From NCBI GenBank assembly GCA_018266575.1, contig JAFEAE010000016.1, positions 124,001-188,000 of the forward strand: 64,000 bases of DNA, written 5' to 3'. The position numbers and the translations under genes were made by a program. Within the stretch, counting starts at the first letter, position 1. Every line of letters begins with the position of its first letter. This stretch comes from Bacteroidota bacterium. Lineage in GTDB: Bacteria; Bacteroidota; Bacteroidia; Chitinophagales; Chitinophagaceae. The notes under the pieces were generated by a model. That model did no database searches, was not told where the DNA came from, and saw nothing but the letters and a program-made list of their open reading frames with translations. Below, piece by piece: positions 53,978-63,055 of the stretch.

Positions 53978-55863
53978 CTGGATGTACTGTTCAAGTCAGC
54001 TAATATCATTTTTGTTTCAACCCGAATCCTATCAATTTCTTTAGCTGGTATCTTTACTGGCATTGATAAAATGATTCCTCCTACTTCAGTACCTTTTTTG
54101 AAATCGTTATTTAGCTGACAAAGTTTTAATAGTTCAAATTTTGTTTGAAAATTATTTGGCAAATAGCAACTAAGCCATTCAAGCTCTGCAATAGCATTTG
54201 AATATAGCCTTAACTTGTTATAAGCAATTGAAGTTGATTTTACTGTTACTACAGAAACATAATATTGCCTTGCGCTTTCTAATATTTTAATTGCATCAGA
54301 GCAATTGATACTATCTGCTGAAAGAAATTTACCATATTCCGTTAAAAACTTACCATCATATTTAAAAATAGGAATCAGAGAAAGGTATTCTTCTTTTATC
54401 ATTTTTGATGAGGTATTAGCCCTGTTTCGAATTGACTTCCACCGATAGAAATATACATTTTGACGTATACTTTTATATGACGCGATTATTGAAAGGATCA
54501 ATAGCACACACAAAAAAGCTTGGCCTAATCTTTTTGTGGTTAAGGTTATATTTTCCATGTCCCACTTCGTAGAGTCGTTCAATACAATGGCAGAACTACA
54601 ACAAAGAAATAGTAAAAATAAAAATGAAGTTGTATGAAAAGGATAAGACGTAAAGCCACAAAATAAAATAAGTATCACTGTTGCTTTGATTATAAGTAGG
54701 AAATTATTGCTTTTCGATTTTAATTTGAAAAAATAACAAATAGCAACTATAAAAAAAATAAACCCTATAAATCCAATCTCTTTAAATAATTGAAGATATT
54801 CATTGAAGATAATATAGCTCTCACCTGCAGCTAAAAAAAAATCACAAGTTGTGTGATGTTGCAAAAAATAATCTGCTTGCCATTGTGGATAATACCAGGT
54901 AAATCTTCCAAGCCCTGTACCAAACCAAAAATGATCTTTCCAATGGCTGATAACAACTTTCCACATCAATATTCGACCGATTGCTGAAGTTTTTTTAAAA
55001 TAAACGAGATAACAAATGATACCAGAAACAACTATTGTAAAACAAATACATAAACCAAAACGCTGGAATTTAGAAATCTTCTTCAAATATTTTTCGATCT
55101 GAGTTTTCCTTTCAAAATAGAAAACCAGAAATATTCCGCCAAAAAAAACAATAATAGCAGTACGGGATTTAGTAAGATATATCAACCAGCTACAAGTTAC
55201 TATTTGCAATAAGAAAATATATTTTAAAGAATAAATCAAACATTTCGAATTGAGTATGATAAGAAAGGGATGAAGAGAAAACAAGGATTTGTTTTTATTA
55301 TCACTGGGCCTTAATGATAGGTTATTTCTTGCTACACAAATAAAAAAATAATATTGAAGCGGGATGCCGCATACAATATAACATGCATAAATCCCAGAGT
55401 TTTGAAACGTACCATAAACAGATAAAGAGAGATTTTTATTAAAATTTACAGACTCAAAATATTGAACTACACCAATTAGTAACTGAAAAGAGTAAGACAC
55501 TGTTACTAATAGCAAAAGAATATAAAACTCTTTAATGCGAAATAGAAATATGCCCAACAAAAAAAATATCACCAATATGATTACGATAAAAAAATGTTCG
55601 TTAGCTACTGTATAGTACTTTGAAAACAACAATTCACAGAAAAGAGGAATAAAAAAGATAGGTAGCAAAATTAACATTTTGTTCCATCGCGAACTTTTAT
55701 AAAATAAAATAAGAATGAAGAATGAAATACACGGCAATAAAAGGAGTAGCTTGTACTGATCATTAACTAGAAATGAATAGTTGAATGAATAATTATACTG
55801 ACAAAGAAACCAAAGAAAAATGATTGCTAACAATAGCAACAATGCAAACCTCGCCCACTTCAT
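53974..55863 (-). CDS. O-antigen ligase/polymerase-type membrane protein
   Basis: A 629-residue inner-membrane protein with about 12 hydrophobic helices in the first 440 residues and a soluble, TPR-like helical tail (about 470-629). The block MWKVVISHWKDHFWFGTGLGRF followed by HNEYLQ-like FNEYLQLFKEIGFIGF is the Wzy_C/O-antigen-ligase signature (G-x-G...N-x-Y-L). Such proteins move glycan chains from lipid carriers onto lipid A or proteins; a protein glycosylation or other glycan role is also possible. There are no glycosyltransferases nearby. The base composition is clearly more AT-rich than that of the flanking housekeeping genes. Confidence 0.82.
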   Translation of the reverse strand: MKWARFALLLLLAIIFLWFLCQYNYSFNYSFLVNDQYKLLLLLPCISFFILILFYKSSRWNKMLILLPIFFIPLFCELLFSKYYTVANEHFFIVIILVIFFLLGIFLFRIKEFYILLLLVTVSYSFQLLIGVVQYFESVNFNKNLSLSVYGTFQNSGIYACYIVCGIPLQYYFFICVARNNLSLRPSDNKNKSLFSLHPFLIILNSKCLIYSLKYIFLLQIVTCSWLIYLTKSRTAIIVFFGGIFLVFYFERKTQIEKYLKKISKFQRFGLCICFTIVVSGIICYLVYFKKTSAIGRILMWKVVISHWKDHFWFGTGLGRFTWYYPQWQADYFLQHHTTCDFFLAAGESYIIFNEYLQLFKEIGFIGFIFFIVAICYFFKLKSKSNNFLLIIKATVILILFCGFTSYPFHTTSFLFLLFLCCSSAIVLNDSTKWDMENITLTTKRLGQAFLCVLLILSIIASYKSIRQNVYFYRWKSIRNRANTSSKMIKEEYLSLIPIFKYDGKFLTEYGKFLSADSINCSDAIKILESARQYYVSVVTVKSTSIAYNKLRLYSNAIAELEWLSCYLPNNFQTKFELLKLCQLNNDFKKGTEVGGIILSMPVKIPAKEIDRIRVETKMILADLNSTSR

Positions 55864-56000
55864 CGGATAAAAAAGTTTACAGTAAAGTAAAATAATTTTA
55901 GGATATCCAGAACCGTTAGTTGTTTATACGTATTTTTCTAATCAACTTAAGATTGAAAGGAAATTCTACGTAAGTTCGGTTACAATCAAAACCTGTATTT

Positions 56001-57446
56001 ATGAAAAAGACAATCCTACTATTTTGTGTATCTCTTTTTTTATTAGCCTTACATTTTAGCTGCAACAAAGGAAACAATTCAAAAATTGGCAGCAACAACG
56101 ATTTAATAGAAAAAGCAAAAACTTATTTCACTCAAACTGTTTTGCCACAAGCGGATGAGTATATAAAAAATCAAACGGTATTTATTCCCACTTTATTTAA
56201 AAAACCTGTTTGGGACAAGGCGCATTTATTAAAGCTTCCTGTTGCAGATGTTGTAGTAGTTCCTCTCAGTTATCAAAATAAATTACTTGTTCATTCAAAC
56301 TTCTCCTCATCGAATACTGTATCGTTGGATGATGCAGCAAAATTGATCATCTACCAAACAGCCGACAAAAATTACCATGCAGAAGTTGTTACAGGTTTTC
56401 CCGATAGCACAAATATTGAGAACGAAAATAATTTTTTTGGTTTCGTTCAGGTTGAGGATTGGTTAGGCAACCCATTACATAACTATTTTAATTCTGCGAA
56501 AGATGGATTGAAAGAACTGAAATCTATACCAGGACAACAGCAATCGACCTCTGCTTCAAGCACAAAACAAGAAAACTCAAATCAGAAAAGTAGGAATGAA
56601 ACAATCTATGTTCAAAGTCAGCAATGTTACACTTTTTTTTATGAAGGAGATGGAGGCAATCTGGTTGGCGTTGCGCCAGGTGAATCAAATAATTATTATT
56701 ATTCGTATGAAGATTGTTTTACATCAACGACAGTAATTGAAATACCTGAAACTTATGGCGGTTCCATAAGCGGAGGGAATTATGTAACCGTAAGTTCTGG
56801 AGGAGGGAGCTCTCCAACAAGTGGAACAACATCTGTAGATTTAGAGCCTAACCTTAATTTAACAAATAACGATCCAGATATTGCTTGGTGGACAGACAAT
56901 ACAACAACTTTTCCTCCACAAAGCTTACCCTGCTGGCAGCAGATGTATACTAACTATCCCAAAAGTGCAACAGGCGATGATTTACCTGGGCCACAAGTGT
57001 ACCAGCTAGTTGGTGGTCAGGTATATTCTTTGTATAATAGTAATCCATCGGCATATCAAAATGCATGCGCTTTGAGAGTATCTAGGGCTTTAAATCATTC
57101 AGGAGTCACTATCCCTTATATTGCCAATCAAACTTATACGGGCTCTGATGGGAAATATTATTTTTTAAGTTCCGCAAAACTTTTTAATTGGATGAGAAAA
57201 ACTTTTGGAGCAGGCAATATCGTTATGACTCAATCTCAGGGAGGAGTGAATGGAGCTAATTTCCAATCAAGCCTTAATGGCCATCAAGGCATATTTATTA
57301 TGCAAGCAGCATTACCTGCATCATTTGGTGCGCTGGGACACGCTTCTTTATTTAATGGTACAACTTGTGTGGGCGGGCATTGTTATTTAAATGCAACTGG
57401 AGGAGTAGCACAAGTAAGATTATGGGTATTACCTAATTGCCCTTAA
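56001..57446 (+). CDS. Lipoprotein with C-terminal Tae4-like amidase domain (putative antibacterial toxin)
   Basis: A 481-residue lipoprotein with lipobox HFSC (Cys21). Residues about 30-172 form an N-terminal domain (KPVWDKAHLLKLPVADVVVV, LIIYQT, FVQVEDWLGN) of a type I associate with surface proteins of Bacteroidota that carry varied C-terminal domains. A Ser/Gly/Asn-rich linker (about 175-310) follows. Residues about 310-480 resemble Tae4 amidases: NACALRVSRALNHSGVTIP (catalytic Cys356), YYFLSSAKLFNWMRKTFG, NGHQGIFIM, ALGHASLFNGTTC (His447) and QVRLWVL. Tae4 enzymes cut D-Glu-mDAP bonds in peptidoglycan. No type VI secretion gene is in the window. The next gene is a candidate immunity protein. 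Confidence 0.75.
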   Translation: MKKTILLFCVSLFLLALHFSCNKGNNSKIGSNNDLIEKAKTYFTQTVLPQADEYIKNQTVFIPTLFKKPVWDKAHLLKLPVADVVVVPLSYQNKLLVHSNFSSSNTVSLDDAAKLIIYQTADKNYHAEVVTGFPDSTNIENENNFFGFVQVEDWLGNPLHNYFNSAKDGLKELKSIPGQQQSTSASSTKQENSNQKSRNETIYVQSQQCYTFFYEGDGGNLVGVAPGESNNYYYSYEDCFTSTTVIEIPETYGGSISGGNYVTVSSGGGSSPTSGTTSVDLEPNLNLTNNDPDIAWWTDNTTTFPPQSLPCWQQMYTNYPKSATGDDLPGPQVYQLVGGQVYSLYNSNPSAYQNACALRVSRALNHSGVTIPYIANQTYTGSDGKYYFLSSAKLFNWMRKTFGAGNIVMTQSQGGVNGANFQSSLNGHQGIFIMQAALPASFGALGHASLFNGTTCVGGHCYLNATGGVAQVRLWVLPNCP

Positions 57447-57568
57447 GTCATAGTTAGTTGAAATATCAGATATTATCTCATTAATATAAAAAAATTAAGT
57501 GTTACATTTTATAGTAGTAAATCATGAATTAAATCAAATATAGAATCACAAAATAATTGCATATAATT

Positions 57569-58000
57569 ATGAAATCAATCCTATTCTTTTCAATATTAAT
57601 TGCTGCATTTGCAAATACTTGTTTTGCACAATTTACTAATTCAAAAAACCTTCAATTCATAAAAGACTTCCGAATAAAATTAGACGGAGGTTGTAGTTTT
57701 TATACTTACGATTCGACACCAATCGATGCTAATAAATATATATTCATCATTAGTGCAAAGCAAGTTGGGTTTATTAATGTTAGCGATGAGTACGTCTATT
57801 TAAAAAACACAAAAAACATAAAGCTAAATAATCACCAATACAAAAAAATTTTCAAAGGTAACGGATATGATATAGTCTTAGATATTCGATACGTTGGGAA
57901 ATTTGATAGCAACGATTCTTTATACGAAGGTTCAATGCAGATAAAGTACAAAAATTCTTTTCAGTATTTAAAGATTCATGGAAAAGTCGCTAATCTTTAA
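57569..58000 (+). CDS. Small exported protein, possible immunity partner
   Basis: A 143-residue exported protein with a signal peptide (KSILFFSILIAAFANTCFAQ). The mature part is mostly short beta strands and has two cysteines only near its start (GGCSFY and the signal region). I do not recognise the family. It lies 122 bases after the Tae4-like gene on the same strand, with no terminator between them, and is followed by one. Immunity proteins to peptidoglycan amidases are periplasmic, which fits, but the role is an inference from position and location. Confidence 0.6.
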   Translation: MKSILFFSILIAAFANTCFAQFTNSKNLQFIKDFRIKLDGGCSFYTYDSTPIDANKYIFIISAKQVGFINVSDEYVYLKNTKNIKLNNHQYKKIFKGNGYDIVLDIRYVGKFDSNDSLYEGSMQIKYKNSFQYLKIHGKVANL

Positions 58001-58022
58001 GTATGCAATTGTGCTAAAATTG

Positions 58023-58057
58023 AAGCCTCTGCATTTATTATAAATGTAGAGGCTTTT
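58023..58057 (+). terminator. Intrinsic terminator after the small exported protein gene
   Basis: AAGCCTCTGCATTTA pairs with TAAATGTAGAGGCTT (one mismatch). It is followed by TTT and also reads as a stem on the other strand, toward the convergent DUF1501 gene. Confidence 0.82.
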
Positions 58058-58078
58058 ATATGTAGAAGAGCACAGATG

Positions 58079-59278
58079 CTATATAAAATCCAGATAACTG
58101 AATTGCTTGCCAAGAATTTTCTTATCGTCTGCATTCAGCCATTTATTCAAAACAGTTGCATAAACATCTTTGAAATCGATTTTATATTTCAGGTCGCCTT
58201 CATTAAGGTCCCGCAGATCAGGCATCGCATTGATCAATCCTTTTTGTTTCAATCCTCCACTTATTAAAAACATATTATTTGCCGTGCCGTGATCCGTTCC
58301 ATTGCTTGCATTTTGCGATACACGCCTTCCGAATTCAGAAAACGTCATCAACAAAACATCCTGGAAACGGTTATTGTTTTTTAAATCTGCCACGAAAGAT
58401 TTTAATGCGTCATTCATTTCAGTGAACAACCGTTGTTGTTGCCCATCCTGCCCGACATGCGTATCAAAACTTCCCAGCGACACATAATACACTTTTGTAT
58501 TAATGTCTGAAAAAATCAATGAGGCGATTGTCTGTAAACTTTTTCCCAATTCTGTTTTTGGATATTGAAAGGAAGAAGAACGCAATTTGCTTTGCTGAAA
58601 AATATAATCGGCGCTGGAAACTGTTTCTGCCATGGTTTTGTAGAGATAATCCGCAGTATGATTGCCTTCATTGTTTTTATGATCAGCCAACACATCTTTG
58701 AAATAATTATCCTTGCTTGTGTTGTACAATCGTTGCGGATCTTTTAGTGCAAGGCCCTTTATCTGTTCCCCTTTTAATGCAAGGCTTAGTATATCGTCTA
58801 TTTCCAAAGCCTGCGTTGGTTTATCGCAACCAGCGCATTGGGCATCAAGATATCTTCCTAACCATCCCGTATACACGTAATTATTGCTGTCGCTTGCAGT
58901 TTGCCAGATATCCATGCTGCGGAAATGTGAACGGTCGGGGTTTGGATAACCAACACTGTTTAATATTCCGAGGCTGGCATCATCATACAGCTCTTTCAAT
59001 GCCGTCAATGCCGGATGCAAGCCAACTTCATCAGTTATTAATAATGATTTATCTTTTTCAATCCCGAGTTTCGGGCGGGACTGGTAATAAATATCATTGC
59101 GCACCGGGATCACGGTGTTCAATCCATCGTTGCCTCCGCTCAATTGCAGAACTACAAGCACTTTATTTCCAGCGGGAACCATTACCGGCTTCTCAAATGC
59201 TTTTAAGAATTTGGGAAACATCATTGTAGCTGTTGCCAATGATCCGAGTTGTATGAATTCTTTTCTTTTTAATAACAT
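58079..59278 (-). CDS. DUF1501 family protein
   Basis: A 399-residue protein with an N-terminal region (LLKRKEFIQLGSLATATMMF) resembling a Tat-type or hydrophobic export signal. LVVLQLSGGNDGLNTVIP is the characteristic N-terminal block, and LLMTFSEFGRRVSQNASNGT with DHGTANNMFLISGG is the conserved C-terminal block, similar to alkaline-phosphatase-like sulfatase folds. I chose the ATG at 59278. It follows the DUF1800 gene on the same strand; this pair is widely conserved in Bacteroidota and other phyla, but its biochemical role is not established. Confidence 0.93.
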   Translation of the reverse strand: MLLKRKEFIQLGSLATATMMFPKFLKAFEKPVMVPAGNKVLVVLQLSGGNDGLNTVIPVRNDIYYQSRPKLGIEKDKSLLITDEVGLHPALTALKELYDDASLGILNSVGYPNPDRSHFRSMDIWQTASDSNNYVYTGWLGRYLDAQCAGCDKPTQALEIDDILSLALKGEQIKGLALKDPQRLYNTSKDNYFKDVLADHKNNEGNHTADYLYKTMAETVSSADYIFQQSKLRSSSFQYPKTELGKSLQTIASLIFSDINTKVYYVSLGSFDTHVGQDGQQQRLFTEMNDALKSFVADLKNNNRFQDVLLMTFSEFGRRVSQNASNGTDHGTANNMFLISGGLKQKGLINAMPDLRDLNEGDLKYKIDFKDVYATVLNKWLNADDKKILGKQFSYLDFI

Positions 59279-59282
59279 AAAA

Positions 59283-59345
59283 TTAGCTGTGAGCTGCAAG
59301 CAGTGAGCCATGAGCTCTAAGCTCAATGCTCGTTGCTAATAGCTT
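59283..59345. repeat. 7-mer tract between DUF1800 and DUF1501 genes
   Basis: Units GTGAGCT, GCAAGCA, GTGAGCC, ATGAGCT, CTAAGCT, CAATGCT, CGTTGCT and AATAGCT follow one another across the junction. Confidence 0.6.
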
Positions 59346-59347
59346 TG

Positions 59348-60823
59348 TTAACATAATTGATACTCCGGCGTACTCATCAATTGAATAGTTGTTGTTTTAA
59401 TAAAACTTTCCCTGTTTTGTGAATCTGTATATTTTTTCAATGTGCTTTCTGTAACTGCTGGTTGGGTTTGTAATACGAGTTGTTCAATGGAAGAAATTAA
59501 TTTTTCCCTTTCCACATCTTTGAAAAAATCCAGGTAACCCTCCCAATGAATGGTAGTGCTCATAATTTGTTTCGCAGCTTTTGCTTTTGCCAATTCCCTA
59601 TATCGCATTATCATCTCGTTCATATTGCGCATGCCCATCATCTGGTCATCATCTTCTTTTGGTTGCAAATGGATCTCATCTGCACTGTATATGATTTGAG
59701 GGATCCGTAACCGAAACATCAATGAGGAACTGTCGATCCAATTCGTTCCGCCTGGCCAGCCTGCAACATTTGGTGGGCGGAATAATAATTGTCCGAGTAA
59801 CCGTTGTACAAGGATCTGCGATTCTTCATTTTCAATTTGCATTGGCAATAAACGGCGGATACCAACGATCAACTCTACCGGCGATTTTATTTTTGCTCCG
59901 ATATTTTTTTCATCATAAAACCACTGGCTCATAAAAATTTCTTCGAGTAATGATTTGATTTCGTAATTGCTCCTGTAAAAATTATCTGCCAATGATGTTA
60001 CTTTAGTTTCATCAACATCATCATTCACAAAAAAGCGGTATATCTTTCTTGTAATGAAAATGGCAGTTTGTTTTTGCTGCAATAAAATATTCAACACGTT
60101 ATCGCCATCAAAATATCCGGTATTACCAAGAATTGTTTTCTCACCATCATCGTGCTGCATTTTGCGGAATACAAATTCTCCCTGCAGATCTGCGCCCCAT
60201 CCTGTAAATGCACGTGCGGCTTCTTTTACATCTGTTTCCGAATAATGTCCACGGCCCATCGTAAATAATTCCATTACTTCACGGGCAAAATTTTCGTTAG
60301 GATGATTTTTCCTGTTTTGATTGTTATTAAGAAAATTGATCATTGCGGCGCTTTTACTTACTGCACGAAGCAAGTCGCCGAAATTTCCTAATGCATTTTT
60401 CCGAATGACATCGAGTAATAATTGCTGATAAAAAATATTCTCTGTTCGCGATGCAAAATGTCCATGCCAGAACAAAGACATCTTCTCACGAAGCTGTGCA
60501 TCGCTGTTTATCATTTCATTGAGCCATGCAATATTCAGTTGTTTGATATTTTGTTCCGATTGTTTGCGGAAGCGTTTTCTTTCCTCTTCCGACAAATCTT
60601 TTTTCTGGATCTTCGCACCTTCGGCCATCGGCATCATAATAAGATCGCTGAGTTCGTTGGAAGCTACGTTAATATATTCCGGAGATTTTGAAGAAGATCT
60701 GAGAATAGATTTGAATAATGATTTTTGCGAAGTTTTTTCAAGCTCATTAAAATCTTTGCACAAGGGGCCAAATCCTGTACGCCATAGCAAATGCTGGTTT
60801 TTCAATTGATTGGAAATAACCAT
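59348..60823 (-). CDS. DUF1800 family protein
   Basis: A 491-residue, mostly helical protein. LWRTGFGPLCKDFNEL, LREKMSLFWHGHFASRTENI, HPNENFAREVMELFTMGRGHY (quoted from the conserved NENFARE), AARAFTGWGAD and FRPPNVAGWPGGTNWID are the hallmark blocks of the family. Function is not established. It is always found paired with a DUF1501 protein, as here (same strand, 69 bases upstream of it). No signal peptide is visible, so it may depend on its partner for export. Confidence 0.93.
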   Translation of the reverse strand: MVISNQLKNQHLLWRTGFGPLCKDFNELEKTSQKSLFKSILRSSSKSPEYINVASNELSDLIMMPMAEGAKIQKKDLSEEERKRFRKQSEQNIKQLNIAWLNEMINSDAQLREKMSLFWHGHFASRTENIFYQQLLLDVIRKNALGNFGDLLRAVSKSAAMINFLNNNQNRKNHPNENFAREVMELFTMGRGHYSETDVKEAARAFTGWGADLQGEFVFRKMQHDDGEKTILGNTGYFDGDNVLNILLQQKQTAIFITRKIYRFFVNDDVDETKVTSLADNFYRSNYEIKSLLEEIFMSQWFYDEKNIGAKIKSPVELIVGIRRLLPMQIENEESQILVQRLLGQLLFRPPNVAGWPGGTNWIDSSSLMFRLRIPQIIYSADEIHLQPKEDDDQMMGMRNMNEMIMRYRELAKAKAAKQIMSTTIHWEGYLDFFKDVEREKLISSIEQLVLQTQPAVTESTLKKYTDSQNRESFIKTTTIQLMSTPEYQLC

Positions 60824-60877
60824 CTATGAAAATTTTCGGTTTGACCCCTAAAACGCCTGAAAGTTTAAGCTATTATC

Positions 60878-61480
60878 TCAGCTCTTTTTTCTTCCTAAAA
60901 TAAAATCAACGCCAAATGTAAAATTGCTGAGGAAATTAAATGTAAATCCGGAACTCCAGTTGTTAGCATCTTGTTCTGTGTAATTATAAGCGAGGCCACC
61001 ACAATCGACATTCAACAAAATTCCCGGAGTGACACGATAATAAAATCCAGGTAATGCACCAGCCAAATAAGTATGAGAATTATACGTTGTTTTAACACTT
61101 GCCCCAGATGAATCAAAATTATAATACGAATTGCGACTCAATCCCAAACCCGCATTTAGTTGCAGGTACATGCCGAATTTTTCTTTTATAGGAAAGAATT
61201 TTTTATAGACTGCGTTTGTATATAAATTAAAACTTTTGTTTTGAGCTGCAGTTTCAGAAAAGCCAATTAAAAAGTTTAAACCAAGAACAGAATTTTTACC
61301 AATTGCATATCCAATATGAGGGGAAATTCCAGCGTTTGAATATGAAGGGCTATTTTGATAATTTGTTGTTCCATATGAGAATGATCCACCCAACAACCAA
61401 TTCCCTTTTTCTATTTGTGCATTAGCTACTACCGAGAAGAATAAAATAAACGCGGCCAAAAGTAGATTTTTCTTTTGCAT
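60878..61480 (-). CDS. Outer membrane beta-barrel protein
   Basis: A 200-residue exported protein with a signal peptide (KKNLLLAAFILFFSVVANAQ). The rest is a series of amphipathic strands (GNWLLGGSFSYGT, GISPHIGYAIGKNSVLGLNF, GFTFNFLSNFTFGVDFIL) as in eight-stranded OmpX/OmpW-like barrels. A specific function cannot be given. It lies between the serS terminator and the DUF1800 gene, 54 bases upstream of the latter, so it may share a transcript with it. Confidence 0.82.
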   Translation of the reverse strand: MQKKNLLLAAFILFFSVVANAQIEKGNWLLGGSFSYGTTNYQNSPSYSNAGISPHIGYAIGKNSVLGLNFLIGFSETAAQNKSFNLYTNAVYKKFFPIKEKFGMYLQLNAGLGLSRNSYYNFDSSGASVKTTYNSHTYLAGALPGFYYRVTPGILLNVDCGGLAYNYTEQDANNWSSGFTFNFLSNFTFGVDFILGRKKS

Positions 61481-61523
61481 AGTATAAAGTTTAAGTGTTT
61501 AAGAAATAAATATAAAAACAAAA

Positions 61524-61553
61524 AAGAAGCGAGCTATCAACCTCACTTCTTTT
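61524..61553 (-). terminator. Second hairpin downstream of serS
   Basis: On the minus strand AGAAGTGAGG pairs with CTCGCTTCT (one G-T pair) and is followed by TTTTTT. It separates serS from the barrel gene. Confidence 0.8.
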
Positions 61554-61608
61554 CACAAACATTTTTGTTAGCCAAAACAAAAATTAAAAATCCGGTGCAG
61601 CGTTTTAT

Positions 61609-61644
61609 AAGACCTATAAGGTTTTTAAAAATCGTATAGGTCTT
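61609..61644 (-). terminator. Hairpin right after the serS stop
   Basis: AAGACCTATA (61609-61618) pairs with TATAGGTCTT (61635-61644). The T run is weak, so it may be a stabilising hairpin; the true terminator may be the one at 61524-61553. Confidence 0.55.
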
Positions 61645-61647
61645 TCA

Positions 61648-62919
61648 TTAATCAATCACACTATTTCCAAAATAACTATGCAATGCTTTTGGCAGTTGAA
61701 TATTTTTTTCTGTTTGATTATTTTCCAACAGGCACGCAACAATTCTTGGCAATGCCAGTGAACTTCCGTTCAATGAATGGGTGAGCTGTGTTTTTCCATT
61801 TGCATCTTTAAACCGGATCTTCATTCGGTTTGTCTGATAACTTTCAAAGTTGCTGACAGAGCTTACTTCCAGCCATTTTTCCTGCGCTGCGCTGTACACT
61901 TCAAAATCATACGTAAGTGCAGATGTAAAACTCATATCGCCACCGCAAAGAATTAATATGCGGTAAGGAAGCTCTAGCGATTGCAATAATTTTTCAATAT
62001 GCAAAACCATTTCTTCATGTGTTGCATAACTTTTTTCAGGATGAACGATCTGAACAATTTCTACTTTATCAAATTGATGTAACCGGTTCAACCCACGCAC
62101 ATCTTTTCCATAACTACCTGCCTCGCGGCGAAAGCATGGTGTGTACGCCGTCATCCGTATTGGCAAGTCATTTTCTTTTACAATTTCATCGCGGTAAATA
62201 TTTGTTACCGGAACTTCTGCTGTCGGTATCAGGTAAAAATTATCTTCCGTCGCATGATACATTTGTCCTTCTTTATCGGGTAACTGTCCTGTTCCGAATG
62301 CAGAAGCTTCATTGACCATGATCGGCGGCTGATATTCAACATACCCTGCATCAATATTGAAATCTAAAAAATATTGTATCAATGCACGTTGCAGTTTTGC
62401 CCCTTTATTTACATAAAACGGGAAACCACTTCCGGTGATTTTATTTCCTAATTCAAAATCTATCAGGTTATATTTTTTTGCAAGGTCCCAGTGCGGAACT
62501 GCCCTTGAAGGCAGCACTGGTTTTTTTCCACCTTCGCGAAGTGTAACATTATCTGCCGGTGTTTTTCCGGGCGGCACTTTTTCAGAAGGAATATTCGGCA
62601 GCTTCACCAAAGTTTCATTCAATTCTTTTTCTATGGTTGCTAATTTTTCAGCAACCGGTTGCAAAGAAGATTTTAAAGAAGCTACTTCCTGCTTTTTATT
62701 CTCAGCAATTTCTTTTTCACCTTTCGCCATTAATTGGCCGATCTCTTTGGATGCTGCATTTATTTTTGCCTGGGTATTATCAAATTCAGATTGTGTTTTT
62801 TTTCGCTGGTCATCTAATTGCACGATCGCATCAACCAGTTCGCTTTCACTAAAATTTTTTATGCGCAACCGTTCTTTCACAAATTCCGCATTCTGCCGTA
62901 TAAAAGCCAATTGTAACAT
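61648..62919 (-). CDS. serS: Seryl-tRNA synthetase
   Basis: A 423-residue class II aminoacyl-tRNA synthetase. The N-terminal helical hairpin (about 1-105) carries the tRNA-binding arm. Motif 2 is CFRREAGSYGKDVRGLNRLH and motif 3 is LNGSSLALPRIVACLLEN; VEYQPPIMVNEAS and GTGQLPDK are conserved serine-site blocks. Length is typical. The ATG at 62919 lies just after a TACCTTTG box. Two hairpins follow the gene. Confidence 0.97.
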   Translation of the reverse strand: MLQLAFIRQNAEFVKERLRIKNFSESELVDAIVQLDDQRKKTQSEFDNTQAKINAASKEIGQLMAKGEKEIAENKKQEVASLKSSLQPVAEKLATIEKELNETLVKLPNIPSEKVPPGKTPADNVTLREGGKKPVLPSRAVPHWDLAKKYNLIDFELGNKITGSGFPFYVNKGAKLQRALIQYFLDFNIDAGYVEYQPPIMVNEASAFGTGQLPDKEGQMYHATEDNFYLIPTAEVPVTNIYRDEIVKENDLPIRMTAYTPCFRREAGSYGKDVRGLNRLHQFDKVEIVQIVHPEKSYATHEEMVLHIEKLLQSLELPYRILILCGGDMSFTSALTYDFEVYSAAQEKWLEVSSVSNFESYQTNRMKIRFKDANGKTQLTHSLNGSSLALPRIVACLLENNQTEKNIQLPKALHSYFGNSVID

Positions 62920-62933
62920 CTTTCAATTTTTTG

Positions 62934-62941
62934 CAAAGGTA
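62934..62941 (-). promoter_or_regulatory. -7 promoter box of serS
   Basis: On the minus strand it reads TACCTTTG, matching TAnnTTTG, 14 bases before the ATG. Confidence 0.5.
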
Positions 62942-63055
62942 ATATTTGAGGAATAAATATTTCATGTAACCACATATCGGAAATCATATAATTATTTCTT
63001 TGTGCCGCGGCTGCTTTGCCTGATACTTAAACCGTAATTTCATAAAAACATTTTT

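Noticed and set aside
56001..58000. Type VI secretion locus
   Set aside because: Only the effector-like domain is seen. No Hcp, VgrG, sheath or baseplate genes lie in the window, and the protein has its own lipoprotein signal.
58717..59229. 170-codon open frame antisense to the DUF1501 gene
   Set aside because: It overlaps a conserved family gene fully and has no recognisable domain.
59279..59326. Upstream extension of the DUF1501 gene
   Set aside because: The extra codons run through a 7-mer repeat tract; the ATG at 59278 gives the expected N-terminus.
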